DNA of 64,000 nt from Bosea sp. Tri-49 (GCF_003952665.1 NZ_CP017946.1:4152501-4216500); one strand, 5' to 3'. Positions 16,237 through 24,956 are shown, counted from the stretch's first letter. Notes: generated by a model from the letters alone, not told the origin. Made by a program: numbers and translations.

Positions 16237-16506
16237 CTACGTCGCGGTGACGCTGCCGGCCGGCAAAGCGGGCTCACTGAAAACCACGCAATCCAACCGG
16301 TGCTTGCCGTTCGCACAGAAGCGCGCGACCCATTCGGCCTCTGTGAGGACCTGGCTTATCGCGTCCGTTTCGCTGTATTCACCGTTGCACTTCGTCGCTT
16401 GCCATTCCTCGTCGCTCAGCGGACGGTCGCTGACGATGTACCGGACACGGTCAGGCGAGGTTGCCCGCTCCAATGCAGTCAGTCGCCGTTCCAGCTCTCG
16501 GCTCAC
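16237..16506 (-). CDS. Tandem small coiled-coil-headed protein 6 (89 aa)
   Basis: Last of six overlapping small genes. Begins MSRELERRLTALERA, the short heptad-like RRLxxLE head shared by the whole set. The C-terminal part is different (YIVSDRPLSDEEWQAT ... FCANGKHRLDC). Overlaps the previous gene by ATGA. No function is recognised. Confidence 0.6.
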   Translation of the reverse strand: MSRELERRLTALERATSPDRVRYIVSDRPLSDEEWQATKCNGEYSETDAISQVLTEAEWVARFCANGKHRLDCVVFSEPALPAGSVTAT

Positions 16507-16739
16507 AGTTCGACGCCTTCACTCTCAAGCTGACGAAACAACACCTCGGTCTTCGGCTCATTCTCCGCCAGCCACGCGCGCCAGTTGGGTCCTATCTCGG
16601 ATTCGAGCTGGCTATTGCAGGTTCGGATGGCTTCATCCAGCTCAGCATCGGTCATTCGCTGGATGCGTCTATCCAGCCCGCGTTCGGCATGGTGCTTGGC
16701 CTCAACCTTCGCCAACCTGCGCTCCAACCCGGTGCTCAT
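16503..16739 (-). CDS. Tandem small coiled-coil-headed protein 5 (78 aa)
   Basis: Begins MSTGLERRLAKVEAK, then a helical region (RIQRMTDAELDEAI) and a Trp-containing tail (GPNWRAWLAENEP). The start ATG overlaps the preceding stop by ATGA. The DAELDEAI segment resembles DNELHAAI in protein 3, so similarity between members extends beyond the head. Confidence 0.6.
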   Translation of the reverse strand: MSTGLERRLAKVEAKHHAERGLDRRIQRMTDAELDEAIRTCNSQLESEIGPNWRAWLAENEPKTEVLFRQLESEGVEL

Positions 16740-16936
16740 GCGGCAATCCTCTCCGCTGGCCGGACCACAACGCGGACGATGTGAAATGCATCCGGGTCCG
16801 CTGTCTCGATCGCGGCGAGGCGCGCCTCCCTCTCGGATGGGGCGCAGTCGAGGACATATTGCACAATGCGGCGCGTTCGTGCGCCAGCGCCGCGGCTGGC
16901 CTCCAATTTGGCGATACGATCGGCGAAGCTTCTCAT
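16736..16936 (-). CDS. Tandem small coiled-coil-headed protein 4 (66 aa)
   Basis: Begins MRSFADRIAKLEASRGAGAR, then RRIVQYVLDCAPSEREARLA and a strand-like tail (AFHIVRVVVRP). ATGA overlaps on both sides. Same head motif as the flanking genes; function unknown. Confidence 0.6.
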   Translation of the reverse strand: MRSFADRIAKLEASRGAGARTRRIVQYVLDCAPSEREARLAAIETADPDAFHIVRVVVRPAERIAA

Positions 16937-17271
16937 GCGACCCTCCGCAAGCCATCGACGATAGCGGCGTGAAGCTCGTTGTCGCTCATGCGGGCTGCAT
17001 CGGGTGAGTACTGCCCACCTTCAGCGAGGGCCGAGAGATCGGCGAGCGACAGGTCAGCGATGTCCTGCCAATCACCCGCACCGAATCCGATGCACGTCAG
17101 CATCAGCACCGGATCGCCGGAACGGACCTGATTGCTCGCGATGGCTCGGGCCAGCAGCGCCTTGGCCTGGCCAGGATTATCGGTCCTGATAACGAATGCC
17201 GTGGTTGGTCGCGCTCCTTTGCCTGCGTGTAGCTCCAGCGCTCGCAGTCGGCGTTCGATCGCGATGCTCAT
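16933..17271 (-). CDS. Tandem small coiled-coil-headed protein 3 (112 aa)
   Basis: Begins MSIAIERRLRALELHAGKG. Longest of the set. After the head there is an alpha/beta stretch (TTAFVIRTDNPGQAKALLARAI) and a C-terminal helix pair (RMSDNELHAAIVDGLRRV). ATGA overlaps on both sides. Confidence 0.6.
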   Translation of the reverse strand: MSIAIERRLRALELHAGKGARPTTAFVIRTDNPGQAKALLARAIASNQVRSGDPVLMLTCIGFGAGDWQDIADLSLADLSALAEGGQYSPDAARMSDNELHAAIVDGLRRVA

Positions 17272-17489
17272 GTGTCAGCCCTCAACGCTGCTATGATGGC
17301 AGGCAACCCGTTCCGGGCGAACGCTTCGTTCCCTGAACCGAGCAGCCGCTCGCGGATAGCAATGACCTGTGCCGGATTGGAAAGCGCCGCCCGAACCTGA
17401 GCGTCGCGCAACTCCTTGGTGAGTCTTTCGAGCACCGGCCGGCGGCGCTCTTCCAGCTTAATGATGCGGGCGAGGATGGCGCCGGTCAT
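17268..17489 (-). CDS. Tandem small coiled-coil-headed protein 2 (73 aa)
   Basis: Begins MTGAILARIIKLEERRRPVL and is predicted helical over most of its length. ATGA overlaps on both sides. Function unknown. Confidence 0.58.
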   Translation of the reverse strand: MTGAILARIIKLEERRRPVLERLTKELRDAQVRAALSNPAQVIAIRERLLGSGNEAFARNGLPAIIAALRADT

Positions 17490-17668
17490 TGCAGCGCCTC
17501 AGGCTCGTCCAGCAGATCCAAGCATTCCTCATGCGAGAGACCGCATAGCTCGATCCGCTCAAGTGGTGCGTCCGGCTCGTCGGAATCCGACCACATGATG
17601 AAGCGGCCTGACTGGACTTCACAGGCCTGCTCCAAGCGCTCGATGCGCATGGCAATATGCCTTGTCAT
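17486..17668 (-). CDS. Tandem small coiled-coil-headed protein 1 (60 aa)
   Basis: Begins MTRHIAMRIERLEQA. The acidic C-terminal half (EECLDLLDEPEALQ) contrasts with the basic neighbours. Overlaps the DUF5681 stop by ATGA. Confidence 0.58.
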   Translation of the reverse strand: MTRHIAMRIERLEQACEVQSGRFIMWSDSDEPDAPLERIELCGLSHEECLDLLDEPEALQ

Positions 17669-18099
17669 GTCCGGCCTCCCTCCAGTGCTGCGAGCCTGCG
17701 ATGCAGGTCCGTCACTTCGATTGCCTTGGCGTGTGCGTCGACCAGCTTGCCGAGTTCTGCCGCTTCCGATGGCGTGAGTTCGCCGCCGGCCACCGCCTCC
17801 ATGATTGCACGCGTCGCTTTGGGCAGGTCATCCACTGTCTCGATCTTCGGAAGGTCGAAGGTGACGGGCCGGTCACGGCGGACGGGAGCGAGCCGGTCCA
17901 TGCATAGGCGTAGGGCGGTCATGTCGCCCGCCTGGGCAAGCTCCACGGCCTTCCGGGTCAACGATTCCGCTTCGCCTTCTAGGATGGCTTCTATGGCCAG
18001 CGTGACCTTGTGGCGTGTGCCTTTGGCCTTGCCAGGGTTGCCGGGGGCAAATGGCCGGCCTCGCGCATTGCTTGCGCTTTTGCGCGGCTCCTCGGTCAC
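17665..18099 (-). CDS. DUF5681-type phage protein (144 aa)
   Basis: The N-terminal motif RGRPFAPGNPGKAKGTRHKV is the DUF5681 signature, found in phages and mobile elements of alphaproteobacteria, often close to terminase genes. The middle helix pair (LEGEAESLTRKAVELAQAGD) and LDRLAPVRRDRPVTFDLP follow. A small-terminase-like DNA-binding role has been suggested by position in other phages but is not shown here. I choose GTG 18099, which lies one base after the previous stop; the longer frame upstream is antisense-like and not conserved in character. Confidence 0.7.
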   Translation of the reverse strand: MTEEPRKSASNARGRPFAPGNPGKAKGTRHKVTLAIEAILEGEAESLTRKAVELAQAGDMTALRLCMDRLAPVRRDRPVTFDLPKIETVDDLPKATRAIMEAVAGGELTPSEAAELGKLVDAHAKAIEVTDLHRRLAALEGGRT

Positions 18100-18100
18100 A

Positions 18101-18556
18101 TCACACCTCGCAGCATGAGCCGAGCGGCCAGCTGATAGACGGAAGCTCGTCGATGATTTCAGCGACGCTCGGCTGGGGGCGTTGGCCGCCTTCAACCTTG
18201 GCCAGTTCGCCATAGGCATAGGTCCAAACCGCATCACGCCAGGCGACGAAAGCCTCAGCCTCAGCCGCCCATCCCGGGTTTGTCGAGTTCACGTAGGACG
18301 AGCAGGTGATGCCGCTATCATAACTGCGAGCCTGCGCCGCCGCATCGACGTGGTTCTGAATGGCGCTGCCGTAATGCTCAATCGTGAGTTCTGGTTCAGG
18401 CCGCGGGGGCTCCAAACCTAGGTCGTCGCCCATCTCTATGGCGCGCTCTACTGCTTCTGACCACAACGGCTCATCGCCTTCGACCACATGATACGGCATG
18501 CCGCCGACTTGCACGACGAACGAGCCGTCGCTCCTACGATAGGTCAGGTCAATCAT
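18101..18556 (-). CDS. Tail-fibre-associated/assembly-type protein (151 aa)
   Basis: The C-terminal ~95 residues (YGSAIQNHVDAAAQARSYDS then WAAEAEAFVAWRDAVWTYAY, ending QPSVAEIIDELPSI) are typical of proteins encoded directly after phage tail fibres, resembling DUF4376 assembly proteins. Its start overlaps the stop of the collagen-like fibre gene by ATGA, which fits that role. Confidence 0.7.
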   Translation of the reverse strand: MIDLTYRRSDGSFVVQVGGMPYHVVEGDEPLWSEAVERAIEMGDDLGLEPPRPEPELTIEHYGSAIQNHVDAAAQARSYDSGITCSSYVNSTNPGWAAEAEAFVAWRDAVWTYAYGELAKVEGGQRPQPSVAEIIDELPSISWPLGSCCEV

Positions 18557-19476
18557 GTGATCCTCAGAGCCCAGCCCCACCAACCGGTCCCGCTTGCACC
18601 GGTGGCTACAGTCGTCCCTCCGGCGGATATGCCGGATGTTTGAGCGAAATTCACTGCTCCGGTGGCGACCCCGATTCCGTAGTAATACCAGAGCCAGGTG
18701 CCGCCAGCCGGCAGCGTGAACGGGGTGGCGTCCACGCCGGGCCCCTTGACGAACTGCCCGACGCCCGCCCCTGTCTGCGGCTGGGGGCCCGCACCGATCG
18801 CGGTACGCCCCGCGGCGGCGTCGGCTGCCATGAAGACCGCCTCACCGACAGCCGTTGCCCCGATGACCGCGCGGACCTGAGCGGCCGTTAAGTCCTCCGG
18901 ATCTCCGGTGGATGCCGTGGCGCGGCCCTTGATCAAGCCGGCCGCCATGTTGGCAAGCTTGGCGTTGGTAACGGCGTCGTCCGCTATGCCGGCGGTGGCG
19001 GTCGTTCCAAATCCAAGCGTCGTCCCTGAGCGGCGCAGAACGTGGCCGTCCGTCCCAGCGGCAATGTCTGCGACATTGCCAGTCGAGTTGCTGGCGCGGC
19101 CTATGACCGTCAGCGCAGTGCCCTGGCGAAGCTTAGTGTCGCCGATGACGTTGGTGTCTACGGTCCAAACCGTGCCGCTCGACGAGACGACGACATCGCC
19201 TTTGTCGCCGTCAGCGACCGGTGGTCCTTGGGGGCCGGTTGCACCCGTAGCGCCGGTCGCCCCGGTTGCGCCGGTAGCACCTGTGTCGCCCCGTGGAATT
19301 GTGAACTGGAGAACCGCAGCCGTGGGGGTGCCGGTGTTCGCGACCGAAGCGTCAGTGCCTGGTGCGCCCGTGATTGTCGTTGGATTGACTGCGACGGTAC
19401 CGGATGGGCCTGTCGCGCCTGGCTGGAACCGCAGCTTGATCGCTGGAGCGTTCCTCAGACGAACGTTGATGTTCAT
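18553..19476 (-). CDS. Collagen-like phage tail fibre protein (307 aa)
   Basis: Predicted trimeric host-recognition fibre. A short N-terminal strand region is followed by Gly-X-Y segments (GATGPSG at ~20-26 and a block of GAT repeats then GPQGPP at ~70-92). A repeat-rich shaft comes next (TNAKLANMAAGLIKGRA), then a C-terminal Gly/Thr/Trp-rich tip (TLPAGGTWLWYYYGIGV). ATG 19476 overlaps the preceding stop; the longer frame has no support. The GAT repeats are encoded by near-identical 9-base units at about 19243-19290, a place where length can vary by slippage. Confidence 0.8.
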   Translation of the reverse strand: MNINVRLRNAPAIKLRFQPGATGPSGTVAVNPTTITGAPGTDASVANTGTPTAAVLQFTIPRGDTGATGATGATGATGATGPQGPPVADGDKGDVVVSSSGTVWTVDTNVIGDTKLRQGTALTVIGRASNSTGNVADIAAGTDGHVLRRSGTTLGFGTTATAGIADDAVTNAKLANMAAGLIKGRATASTGDPEDLTAAQVRAVIGATAVGEAVFMAADAAAGRTAIGAGPQPQTGAGVGQFVKGPGVDATPFTLPAGGTWLWYYYGIGVATGAVNFAQTSGISAGGTTVATGASGTGWWGWALRIT

Positions 19477-19799
19477 GTGTTCGGGCTCCGCGTTACGGTC
19501 CCGCAGCCGTCGAAGATCTGCTGCGCCTGCTGAGTGATTTTGTGAACGACCACGCACCCGTGCTCGTAGTTGCCGGGTGCGAGCCGATATTCCGATCCGG
19601 GATCGATCGTGACCATCATTGTCCCGTCATCGACCGTGATGCCGTTTGCTTCGGTCAGGGAGAGCGATTGGCAACCCTTCAGATCGTAGGACCAGCTGTA
19701 GTCGCTGGGGGTCGCTCCATCGACGATTTTGAGGGTGATCAAAAGGCTCTCTGCACTCGTCATCGTAAACGGGGCATCGAGCGCTCCAGCGCCTGACAT
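19473..19799 (-). CDS. Phage structural-type hypothetical protein (108 aa)
   Basis: A beta-rich protein (LLITLKIVDGATPSDYSWSY, then DGTMMVTIDPGSEYRLAPGN and YEHGCVVVH) of a type often found between virion proteins and tail fibres of alphaproteobacterial phages; it may be a small head or tail decoration or adaptor protein. It is the first gene of the leftward fibre operon. ATG 19799 is chosen because the upstream extension is low-quality sequence. Confidence 0.6.
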   Translation of the reverse strand: MSGAGALDAPFTMTSAESLLITLKIVDGATPSDYSWSYDLKGCQSLSLTEANGITVDDGTMMVTIDPGSEYRLAPGNYEHGCVVVHKITQQAQQIFDGCGTVTRSPNT

Positions 19800-19877
19800 C
19801 ACGACCTCCAATGGAAAGCTGCTCTTGCGAGCGGGCGGTGGAAAAGGCAGGTTGTGGCGCGAACAGGAAAGGCGGCG

Positions 19878-20054
19878 ATGGCAGACGCCAAAAGGGTCGG
19901 AAGCGTCCTCATCGGTGGAGCAGTCGTGGCTCCTCTCGTCCTGTACACGCTGGGGCTCGGATGGCTCGGGCCATATGCCTTCACCATTTTGCTTGTGGGC
20001 GCCGTCGTGGTCGCCGCCGATGAGAGCATAAAGCGTCGCCTGGGCGAGAAATGA
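19878..20054 (+). CDS. Two-span membrane microprotein (58 aa)
   Basis: Plus-strand gene inside an otherwise leftward late region. After a short basic start (MADAKRVG) there are two hydrophobic spans (residues ~9-30 and ~35-49) and a basic tail (KRRLGEK), the topology of a class II holin. An AAAGGCGG site lies upstream of the ATG. It overlaps the next small gene by ATGA. A lysis role is only a suggestion. Confidence 0.5.
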   Translation: MADAKRVGSVLIGGAVVAPLVLYTLGLGWLGPYAFTILLVGAVVVAADESIKRRLGEK

Positions 20055-20200
20055 AGGACACCGCCGAGGCTGCACTGATGGCCGCTGTATTGATGTTGCC
20101 TGCTCATCCCTGGGGCCTATCGCTGTTCGTCGTTTGCTGCGGCTGGCAGGTTTACCGGCGCACCCCTCGGCCTGACCGTTACCTCAAGTGGCGAGGCTGA
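20051..20200 (+). CDS. Small membrane protein (49 aa), antisense to ejection-protein gene end
   Basis: ATG 20051 overlaps the previous stop. The product has one hydrophobic stretch with two adjacent cysteines (SLFVVCCGW) and a basic tail. Its last 84 bases overlap the 3' end of the convergent 731-aa gene. Coupling supports it; the overlap weakens it. Confidence 0.4.
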   Translation: MKDTAEAALMAAVLMLPAHPWGLSLFVVCCGWQVYRRTPRPDRYLKWRG

Positions 20201-22312
20201 TAGGCCGCCGAGCTTGGCCGCTTCGTCCGCGAAGTCCTGAATGAAGCGCATCACGGCCGGGCTCTTGCTCGCGATATGTGAGGCCCGCTGGATTAGCTTG
20301 AGGTCGTCAGAAGCCAGCATTTTGCCGATCTCCTTGGCCAAGCCCTGCTGAATCTTCGTGTTGCCGCGTCGGAGAGCTGCGCCAGCAAGCGCTCCTGCAA
20401 CAGTGCTCGCGGTATCACGCCCCTGAAGGAAGCCCGCTGCACCTCCAATTGCGGCTGGAGTTGATGCGGCGGCGCCGCTCGCGAGCAGTTGCTGGATGGT
20501 GGTCGAATTCCCCTTCACTGCCGCCTGCAATGGCAGCAGCGCTTGCTCGACCGTTAGCGCTGCCTGAAGCTGGGTTGCCTGACTCTTGCCAAGGGCAACT
20601 TCGACCCGCTCGCGCATCGCCGGATTACCGAAGACGGCTTTCACAACGTCCCGCCCGTCGCCGATCTCCCGGATCTTGGCGATGAGATCCGATCGGAAGC
20701 CCTCCGCGAACAGCTCACGGTCCTGCGGCTTCATCCTCGAGACTCCTTTGCGCGCCTCGTCGTTCGCCATGCGCGAGGTGACAAATTTCTGCCCAGCCTC
20801 CAGCGCGTCCTCGGCCTGGAAGAACTGTGCGGCTCCGGTGCGTGCCTCCTTGAAGGCCGGGACAGCGGTATCGAGTTCGCTCAGAATCATTCGGCGCAGG
20901 TTGGTGTAGTCTCCGGCCAGATCCTTGTTGCCGCCGCGGCCGGCTTCACCCGCCTTGCCGCGAAGCTCGCGGGCGACATAATCCCAAAACTGCAGATTAG
21001 GCGTCGCGACCGAGCCGTCCGGTCGGCGCGCCCGCGTCAGGTTCCCGGCCGCGTCTGTGGTGAAGGCATTACGGATCGGCGGCATGCCATCGGCCACCGT
21101 CTTGTTGGCACCCGTCTTGATCACCGAGCGAATGGCGTCCTGCACGGCCGGAGCTTGCGAAAGAGATGCAAGATTGTCGTTCCACAGTCCGTTGCCGCCT
21201 TGCATGTATGCACGGCCATAGGCTGGGCGATTAGCCAGGCGCGCGGCCTGCTCCAGCTCGTCCATCGTCTTGCCGGCGGCGGATGGGCCAAAGCCGCGCA
21301 GGATGCTGACGACGCGGTCGCCCTGGCTGGCGAAGCGATCCGACACGGCGCCGGACAAAGCTTCACCGGCTTCCGAAGAAAGATTGGAGGCAGACCGCGC
21401 GAGCCTGCGGGTCGTCTCGCCGCCGATATCGCCGATGACGGCATTCGCGCCGGTTGATTGCAGTTCGGCGAGGCGCGCGGCCGGCTCGGTCACGCCATCG
21501 CGGGCAAGGGCTTCATTGACCCTGCGGACCGCTTCGGCCTCGGGATTGGCCGCGGCACGGAAGGGGGCAGCGGCCCGGCCCGCGAGCTTACCGGTAGCTT
21601 GGGCGAAGGCCTCGGCTCCGCGAACAAAGGTAGGAGCCGCTGCGCCGATAGCCCCGCCAAGCAAGCCACCTTGCAACCCGGCCGTAGCCTTTTCCGTCAG
21701 CCCGCCGTCACTTTCGATCGCACCGGTTGCCGCGCCATACAGCGCGCCCGTAGCTGCAGCGTTGGCCGTAGCCGAACCTCTCACACCTTCGCGGACGACA
21801 TTGATGCCGGGCAGCACCATGGCGGTGCCTACGAGGCCAGCACCTTGTCCCGCGAAGCGCGCGGCCGGGTTCATCAGCCGGTCTGCTTCGTCCATGGCGC
21901 GCTGACGCTCCAAATTGGAGCCATAGCGCTCGCCAAAGGAAGCGCCATCGCCTTGTCCGAACGCGGCATCAGCACCGGCCGCCAGCTTGTCCATGCCCGG
22001 AATCCAGCCGGCGAAGCCACGCGCCGCAGCGTCCAGATTGCCGAAGACGCCGCCCCGGTCCTGCTCCTGCCGAATGCGGACAGCGTCGGCAAGGTAGCCG
22101 GCCTGCCGAATATCCGTCTCGCTACCCTCGCGCTGTGCACGCGTGGCGAAGCCTGACGGCGGAGCGGCCAATTCGCCGCCGGTCGAAATCGCTGATGGCG
22201 CGTCATCGAACTGGTCGAAGACATTGTCCCCACCCGGTGGCTGCGTCGGTGTGAGCCCGCGACTTTGAGCCGGGGCTGGCGTGTCGAACTGGTCGAAGAC
22301 GTTTCCTGCCAT
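20117..22312 (-). CDS. Podovirus-like ejection/internal virion protein (731 aa)
   Basis: The N-terminus carries two copies of the NVFDQFD motif (residues ~4-10 and ~30-36), as in large internal or ejection proteins of podophages. Long Ala/Gly-rich membrane-like segments (TGALYGAATGAI, then GGLLGGAIGAAAPTF at ~185-225) and a helical C-terminal half follow. These proteins leave the capsid and help form the channel for DNA entry. It lies 2 bases after the lysozyme-containing ejection protein. No capsid or portal gene accompanies it, which is odd for this class. Confidence 0.72.
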   Translation of the reverse strand: MAGNVFDQFDTPAPAQSRGLTPTQPPGGDNVFDQFDDAPSAISTGGELAAPPSGFATRAQREGSETDIRQAGYLADAVRIRQEQDRGGVFGNLDAAARGFAGWIPGMDKLAAGADAAFGQGDGASFGERYGSNLERQRAMDEADRLMNPAARFAGQGAGLVGTAMVLPGINVVREGVRGSATANAAATGALYGAATGAIESDGGLTEKATAGLQGGLLGGAIGAAAPTFVRGAEAFAQATGKLAGRAAAPFRAAANPEAEAVRRVNEALARDGVTEPAARLAELQSTGANAVIGDIGGETTRRLARSASNLSSEAGEALSGAVSDRFASQGDRVVSILRGFGPSAAGKTMDELEQAARLANRPAYGRAYMQGGNGLWNDNLASLSQAPAVQDAIRSVIKTGANKTVADGMPPIRNAFTTDAAGNLTRARRPDGSVATPNLQFWDYVARELRGKAGEAGRGGNKDLAGDYTNLRRMILSELDTAVPAFKEARTGAAQFFQAEDALEAGQKFVTSRMANDEARKGVSRMKPQDRELFAEGFRSDLIAKIREIGDGRDVVKAVFGNPAMRERVEVALGKSQATQLQAALTVEQALLPLQAAVKGNSTTIQQLLASGAAASTPAAIGGAAGFLQGRDTASTVAGALAGAALRRGNTKIQQGLAKEIGKMLASDDLKLIQRASHIASKSPAVMRFIQDFADEAAKLGGLSASPLEVTVRPRGAPVNLPAAANDEQR

Positions 22313-22314
22313 CG

Positions 22315-24681
22315 TTACTGCCCCAGCACGGACGCCGCAGCGCCCTGTCCATATTTGGCATCGAACTGCTGGCGGGCGCCGGGATTGGCCCGCAGGAACT
22401 CGACGGCCTGTGGCGGCGCTGAGACGGACTGGCGCTGCTGCTGAGGTAGGCTCTGCTGCGGCGCTGCCTGAGCCCCACCAGCCTGCCGCCCCTGGCCGTT
22501 GCCGGACTTATAGAAGTCGCCACCACGAAGCTCGGCCGCCCGCTGCTGGTTGAAGGCAAGACGCTTCTCGGCCATGGCGATGCCCCGGTCGTAGATCTTC
22601 TGGCGCACATTGTCGGGTTGGCCGATCGAGCCCTGGATTTCCATCAGGATTTTGCGCTCGCCCTCCGTGGGCGCCGCCCCGAAGATGGACTTGAGCTGCG
22701 CTAGCGCCTGGCTTGTGACGACGTTCTCCAGCTCGGCAGTGGCCTCGCCCTTCTGCGGGCTGCCGACCAAGCGATCCGGGACCATCCAATCGGGAAGGTT
22801 GTTCGCAACCGAAGCCTTGCCGCTAGCGCCCCAACCGCCGAGCGCCTGCGGGGAAAGCTGCTTGGCGGTCTTAAGCGCGCCGATGGCTGTCTGGGCTGCG
22901 AGCACGCCTTCGTCTGCTTCGAGGATGGCTTTTTTGTCCGTCGCCGTGAGCGGTTGCGCATCCTCGCGCGGGGTCTTGCCGGTGAGCACATAGCTCTCGT
23001 ATCGCGGATCGGTGGGCTTCATGCCGATCGATGCGGCGGCAGCCTTACGGCCATCGACCTCCTCTTGCGGCGTCGTCTTGGATTTCTCCTTCGCGTATTC
23101 GTTCGGGCTCTTGGCTGTGGTCCAACCCATCGAGCGGGCGTACATGAACTCCTTGACGCTATCGGGTGCCTTCGAGTTCTCCAGCGCCTCCTTCAGGAAG
23201 ATTTCGCCGACTGCGCGGGCGTTGGCCGGGAGATTGGGATTGGCTAGGGCCGCAGCGAGCTTTCCAACCTGTCCTTTCGCACTTTCCATCTGACGGGTCT
23301 GCACCACGTCGCGCCACTCGGCCGCATTGGTCGGCCTGGGCATGTCGCTGCTGAGGACTGCCTGTCCCTGCATGGGCACAGCACCTGGCGCCGGCATATC
23401 AGACCGAGCAGCGCCTTGGCCGAGCGCGGGAGCAGGAGCACGAGCCATGGGCGAGGTGCCGGGCGCGGAGGGCGGGGCCGGTTGCTGAAATGCTGCAGCT
23501 ACCGGGTTCGCGGCACTGGCACCCTGCGACATCGCAAAGGCTTTTGCGCCGGCGTCGTTCGTATTGGATAGATCCGGGGGCACGGCCTGGGGCATCTGGC
23601 CAACGGCAGGGACCGCACCGGGGGCGGGCAAATCCGCGCCGAGGTTATAGGGTCGCTGAGGCGCCATGGTGCGAGCAACCTGTCGAGGCTGCTGACGCTG
23701 AAGCGCGCTTCCCATCCAAGGCTGGCTTGCGCCTTCCGACTGAAAGACCGGCTGCAATGGTGATTCGCCGGCAGTGATAGCGTCGAACGTGCGACCGGAC
23801 ATCGAGGGCTGGCCGGGGATTGCGAACCCGCCGCCGTCGCCCGGAATAGCAGCCTGCTGGGCTCCCGGCGCCGGAACGTCCGCCTGACCTCCGAAACGGC
23901 TCGCATACTGAGCCGTTAGGGCTTCACGACGTGCGTTCTCACCGCCTTCGCGGTTGTACCCTGCAAAGCGCCAGGCATTCGCCATGATCTGGTTGGCTTC
24001 CTGCGGCGTCCGTGCGGCCTGAAGCTTCGGGATCAGCGTCGGGTCTTCCTGCGCAAGGAACAGGGCCTGCGTCTCGACCGAAGGCTGTGCCTCGCCACGT
24101 TGCTTGGCGAAGTTCTGGAGATTGGCCAAACGCTCGGCACGCCACGACATGATGCCGCCGGCCGTGCCCGGTTGACCGCTCTCAGATGGATCATTCCACG
24201 AGCGATTGACGTTCTGCGGAGAGAACCCGCTTTCCGCCTTGCCATAGGCCGCGACCGCGCCAAGACCAACCGGATTGGTCAAACCCGCTCCTTTGACCGT
24301 ACCGAGGAAACGGTTCTCGATCTCGGTCGGGTTGCCTAGGTTCGCCACTGGTGCGGGCTGGCCAAGGGCCCCCAGAGACTGCGTCGGTTGCCCGCCTGCC
24401 CCGCCCCCGATGGCTCCGATCAGGTCGCGCGTCGCGCTCTCCGTCAGGCCCTGCTTTTTCAGGCTATCGCGATAGGTCAGGATCTTGAGCGCCGTGTCTG
24501 AATCGCCTTCGTCGAAGAAGCCCTGCGCGGCGGCGCCGTAGTCCGGGTTCTCTCCGGTGAGCGACTTGCCAAGCTCGCTGAGGCGGCTGCGGCGACGATA
24601 TGCTGCGATACCCTGACCAAGGGCTGCGATGCCCTGGTTCAAACCGGAAAAGTCGATAGCGGGTGGTCCGTAGTTCGCCAT
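22315..24681 (-). CDS. Ejection protein with phage-tail lysozyme domain (788 aa)
   Basis: Residues ~120-270 match the Phage_lysozyme2 / tail-lysozyme pattern: LGAVAAYGKAESGFSP with likely catalytic Glu150, then GGIMSWRAERLANL and ALFLAQEDP. It probably opens peptidoglycan during genome entry. The N-terminal helix (LNQGIAALGQGIAAYRRR) is typical of internal virion proteins, the middle (~270-440) is Pro/Ala/Gln-rich, and the C-terminal part is helical. The start ATG 24681 shares one base with the preceding stop (TGATG). Confidence 0.75.
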   Translation of the reverse strand: MANYGPPAIDFSGLNQGIAALGQGIAAYRRRSRLSELGKSLTGENPDYGAAAQGFFDEGDSDTALKILTYRDSLKKQGLTESATRDLIGAIGGGAGGQPTQSLGALGQPAPVANLGNPTEIENRFLGTVKGAGLTNPVGLGAVAAYGKAESGFSPQNVNRSWNDPSESGQPGTAGGIMSWRAERLANLQNFAKQRGEAQPSVETQALFLAQEDPTLIPKLQAARTPQEANQIMANAWRFAGYNREGGENARREALTAQYASRFGGQADVPAPGAQQAAIPGDGGGFAIPGQPSMSGRTFDAITAGESPLQPVFQSEGASQPWMGSALQRQQPRQVARTMAPQRPYNLGADLPAPGAVPAVGQMPQAVPPDLSNTNDAGAKAFAMSQGASAANPVAAAFQQPAPPSAPGTSPMARAPAPALGQGAARSDMPAPGAVPMQGQAVLSSDMPRPTNAAEWRDVVQTRQMESAKGQVGKLAAALANPNLPANARAVGEIFLKEALENSKAPDSVKEFMYARSMGWTTAKSPNEYAKEKSKTTPQEEVDGRKAAAASIGMKPTDPRYESYVLTGKTPREDAQPLTATDKKAILEADEGVLAAQTAIGALKTAKQLSPQALGGWGASGKASVANNLPDWMVPDRLVGSPQKGEATAELENVVTSQALAQLKSIFGAAPTEGERKILMEIQGSIGQPDNVRQKIYDRGIAMAEKRLAFNQQRAAELRGGDFYKSGNGQGRQAGGAQAAPQQSLPQQQRQSVSAPPQAVEFLRANPGARQQFDAKYGQGAAASVLGQ

Positions 24682-24956
24682 CAGCCCTGGCCTTTGCATT
24701 CGAGAATGGCCTGATAGGCCCGGTAGTGGTCGTCCATGTCGCACCAGGCTGTCAGGGCTTCGCCGTGGACGCGGGTGAACATGTCGGCATCCCTGGGGGC
24801 GTGCTGGAGCACCAGCAGCAATTGCTCCGACAAGACGCGGAGGCGTTCGGCCATCAGCGCCGCCGCCACAATGTGGTGCTCGGTCGGTAACGAGGGCGCG
24901 AAGCTCTCCGGCCGCGGCGGCTCAGCCTCTACGGAGCTATGAGACAGGTTGGTCAT
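24681..24956 (-). CDS. Hypothetical protein (91 aa)
   Basis: Mainly helical with histidines and acidic residues (LMAERLRVLSEQLLLVLQHA). It sits between the ribbon-helix-helix gene and the ejection proteins and overlaps both, so it belongs to that operon. No family is recognised. Confidence 0.55.
   Translation of the reverse strand: MTNLSHSSVEAEPPRPESFAPSLPTEHHIVAAALMAERLRVLSEQLLLVLQHAPRDADMFTRVHGEALTAWCDMDDHYRAYQAILECKGQG

Noticed and set aside
17665..18099. DUF5681 gene as terminase small subunit
   Set aside because: The family is only suggestively linked to terminases, and no large subunit is present; I left it as DUF5681.
18099..18237. N-terminal extension of the DUF5681 gene to 18237
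   Set aside because: The extension lies inside the upstream tail-assembly-type gene, and the GTG at 18099 fits the tightly packed operon better.
19243..19290. Tandem DNA repeat as a regulatory element
   Set aside because: It encodes the Gly-Ala-Thr collagen-like repeat of the tail fibre, so coding explains it.
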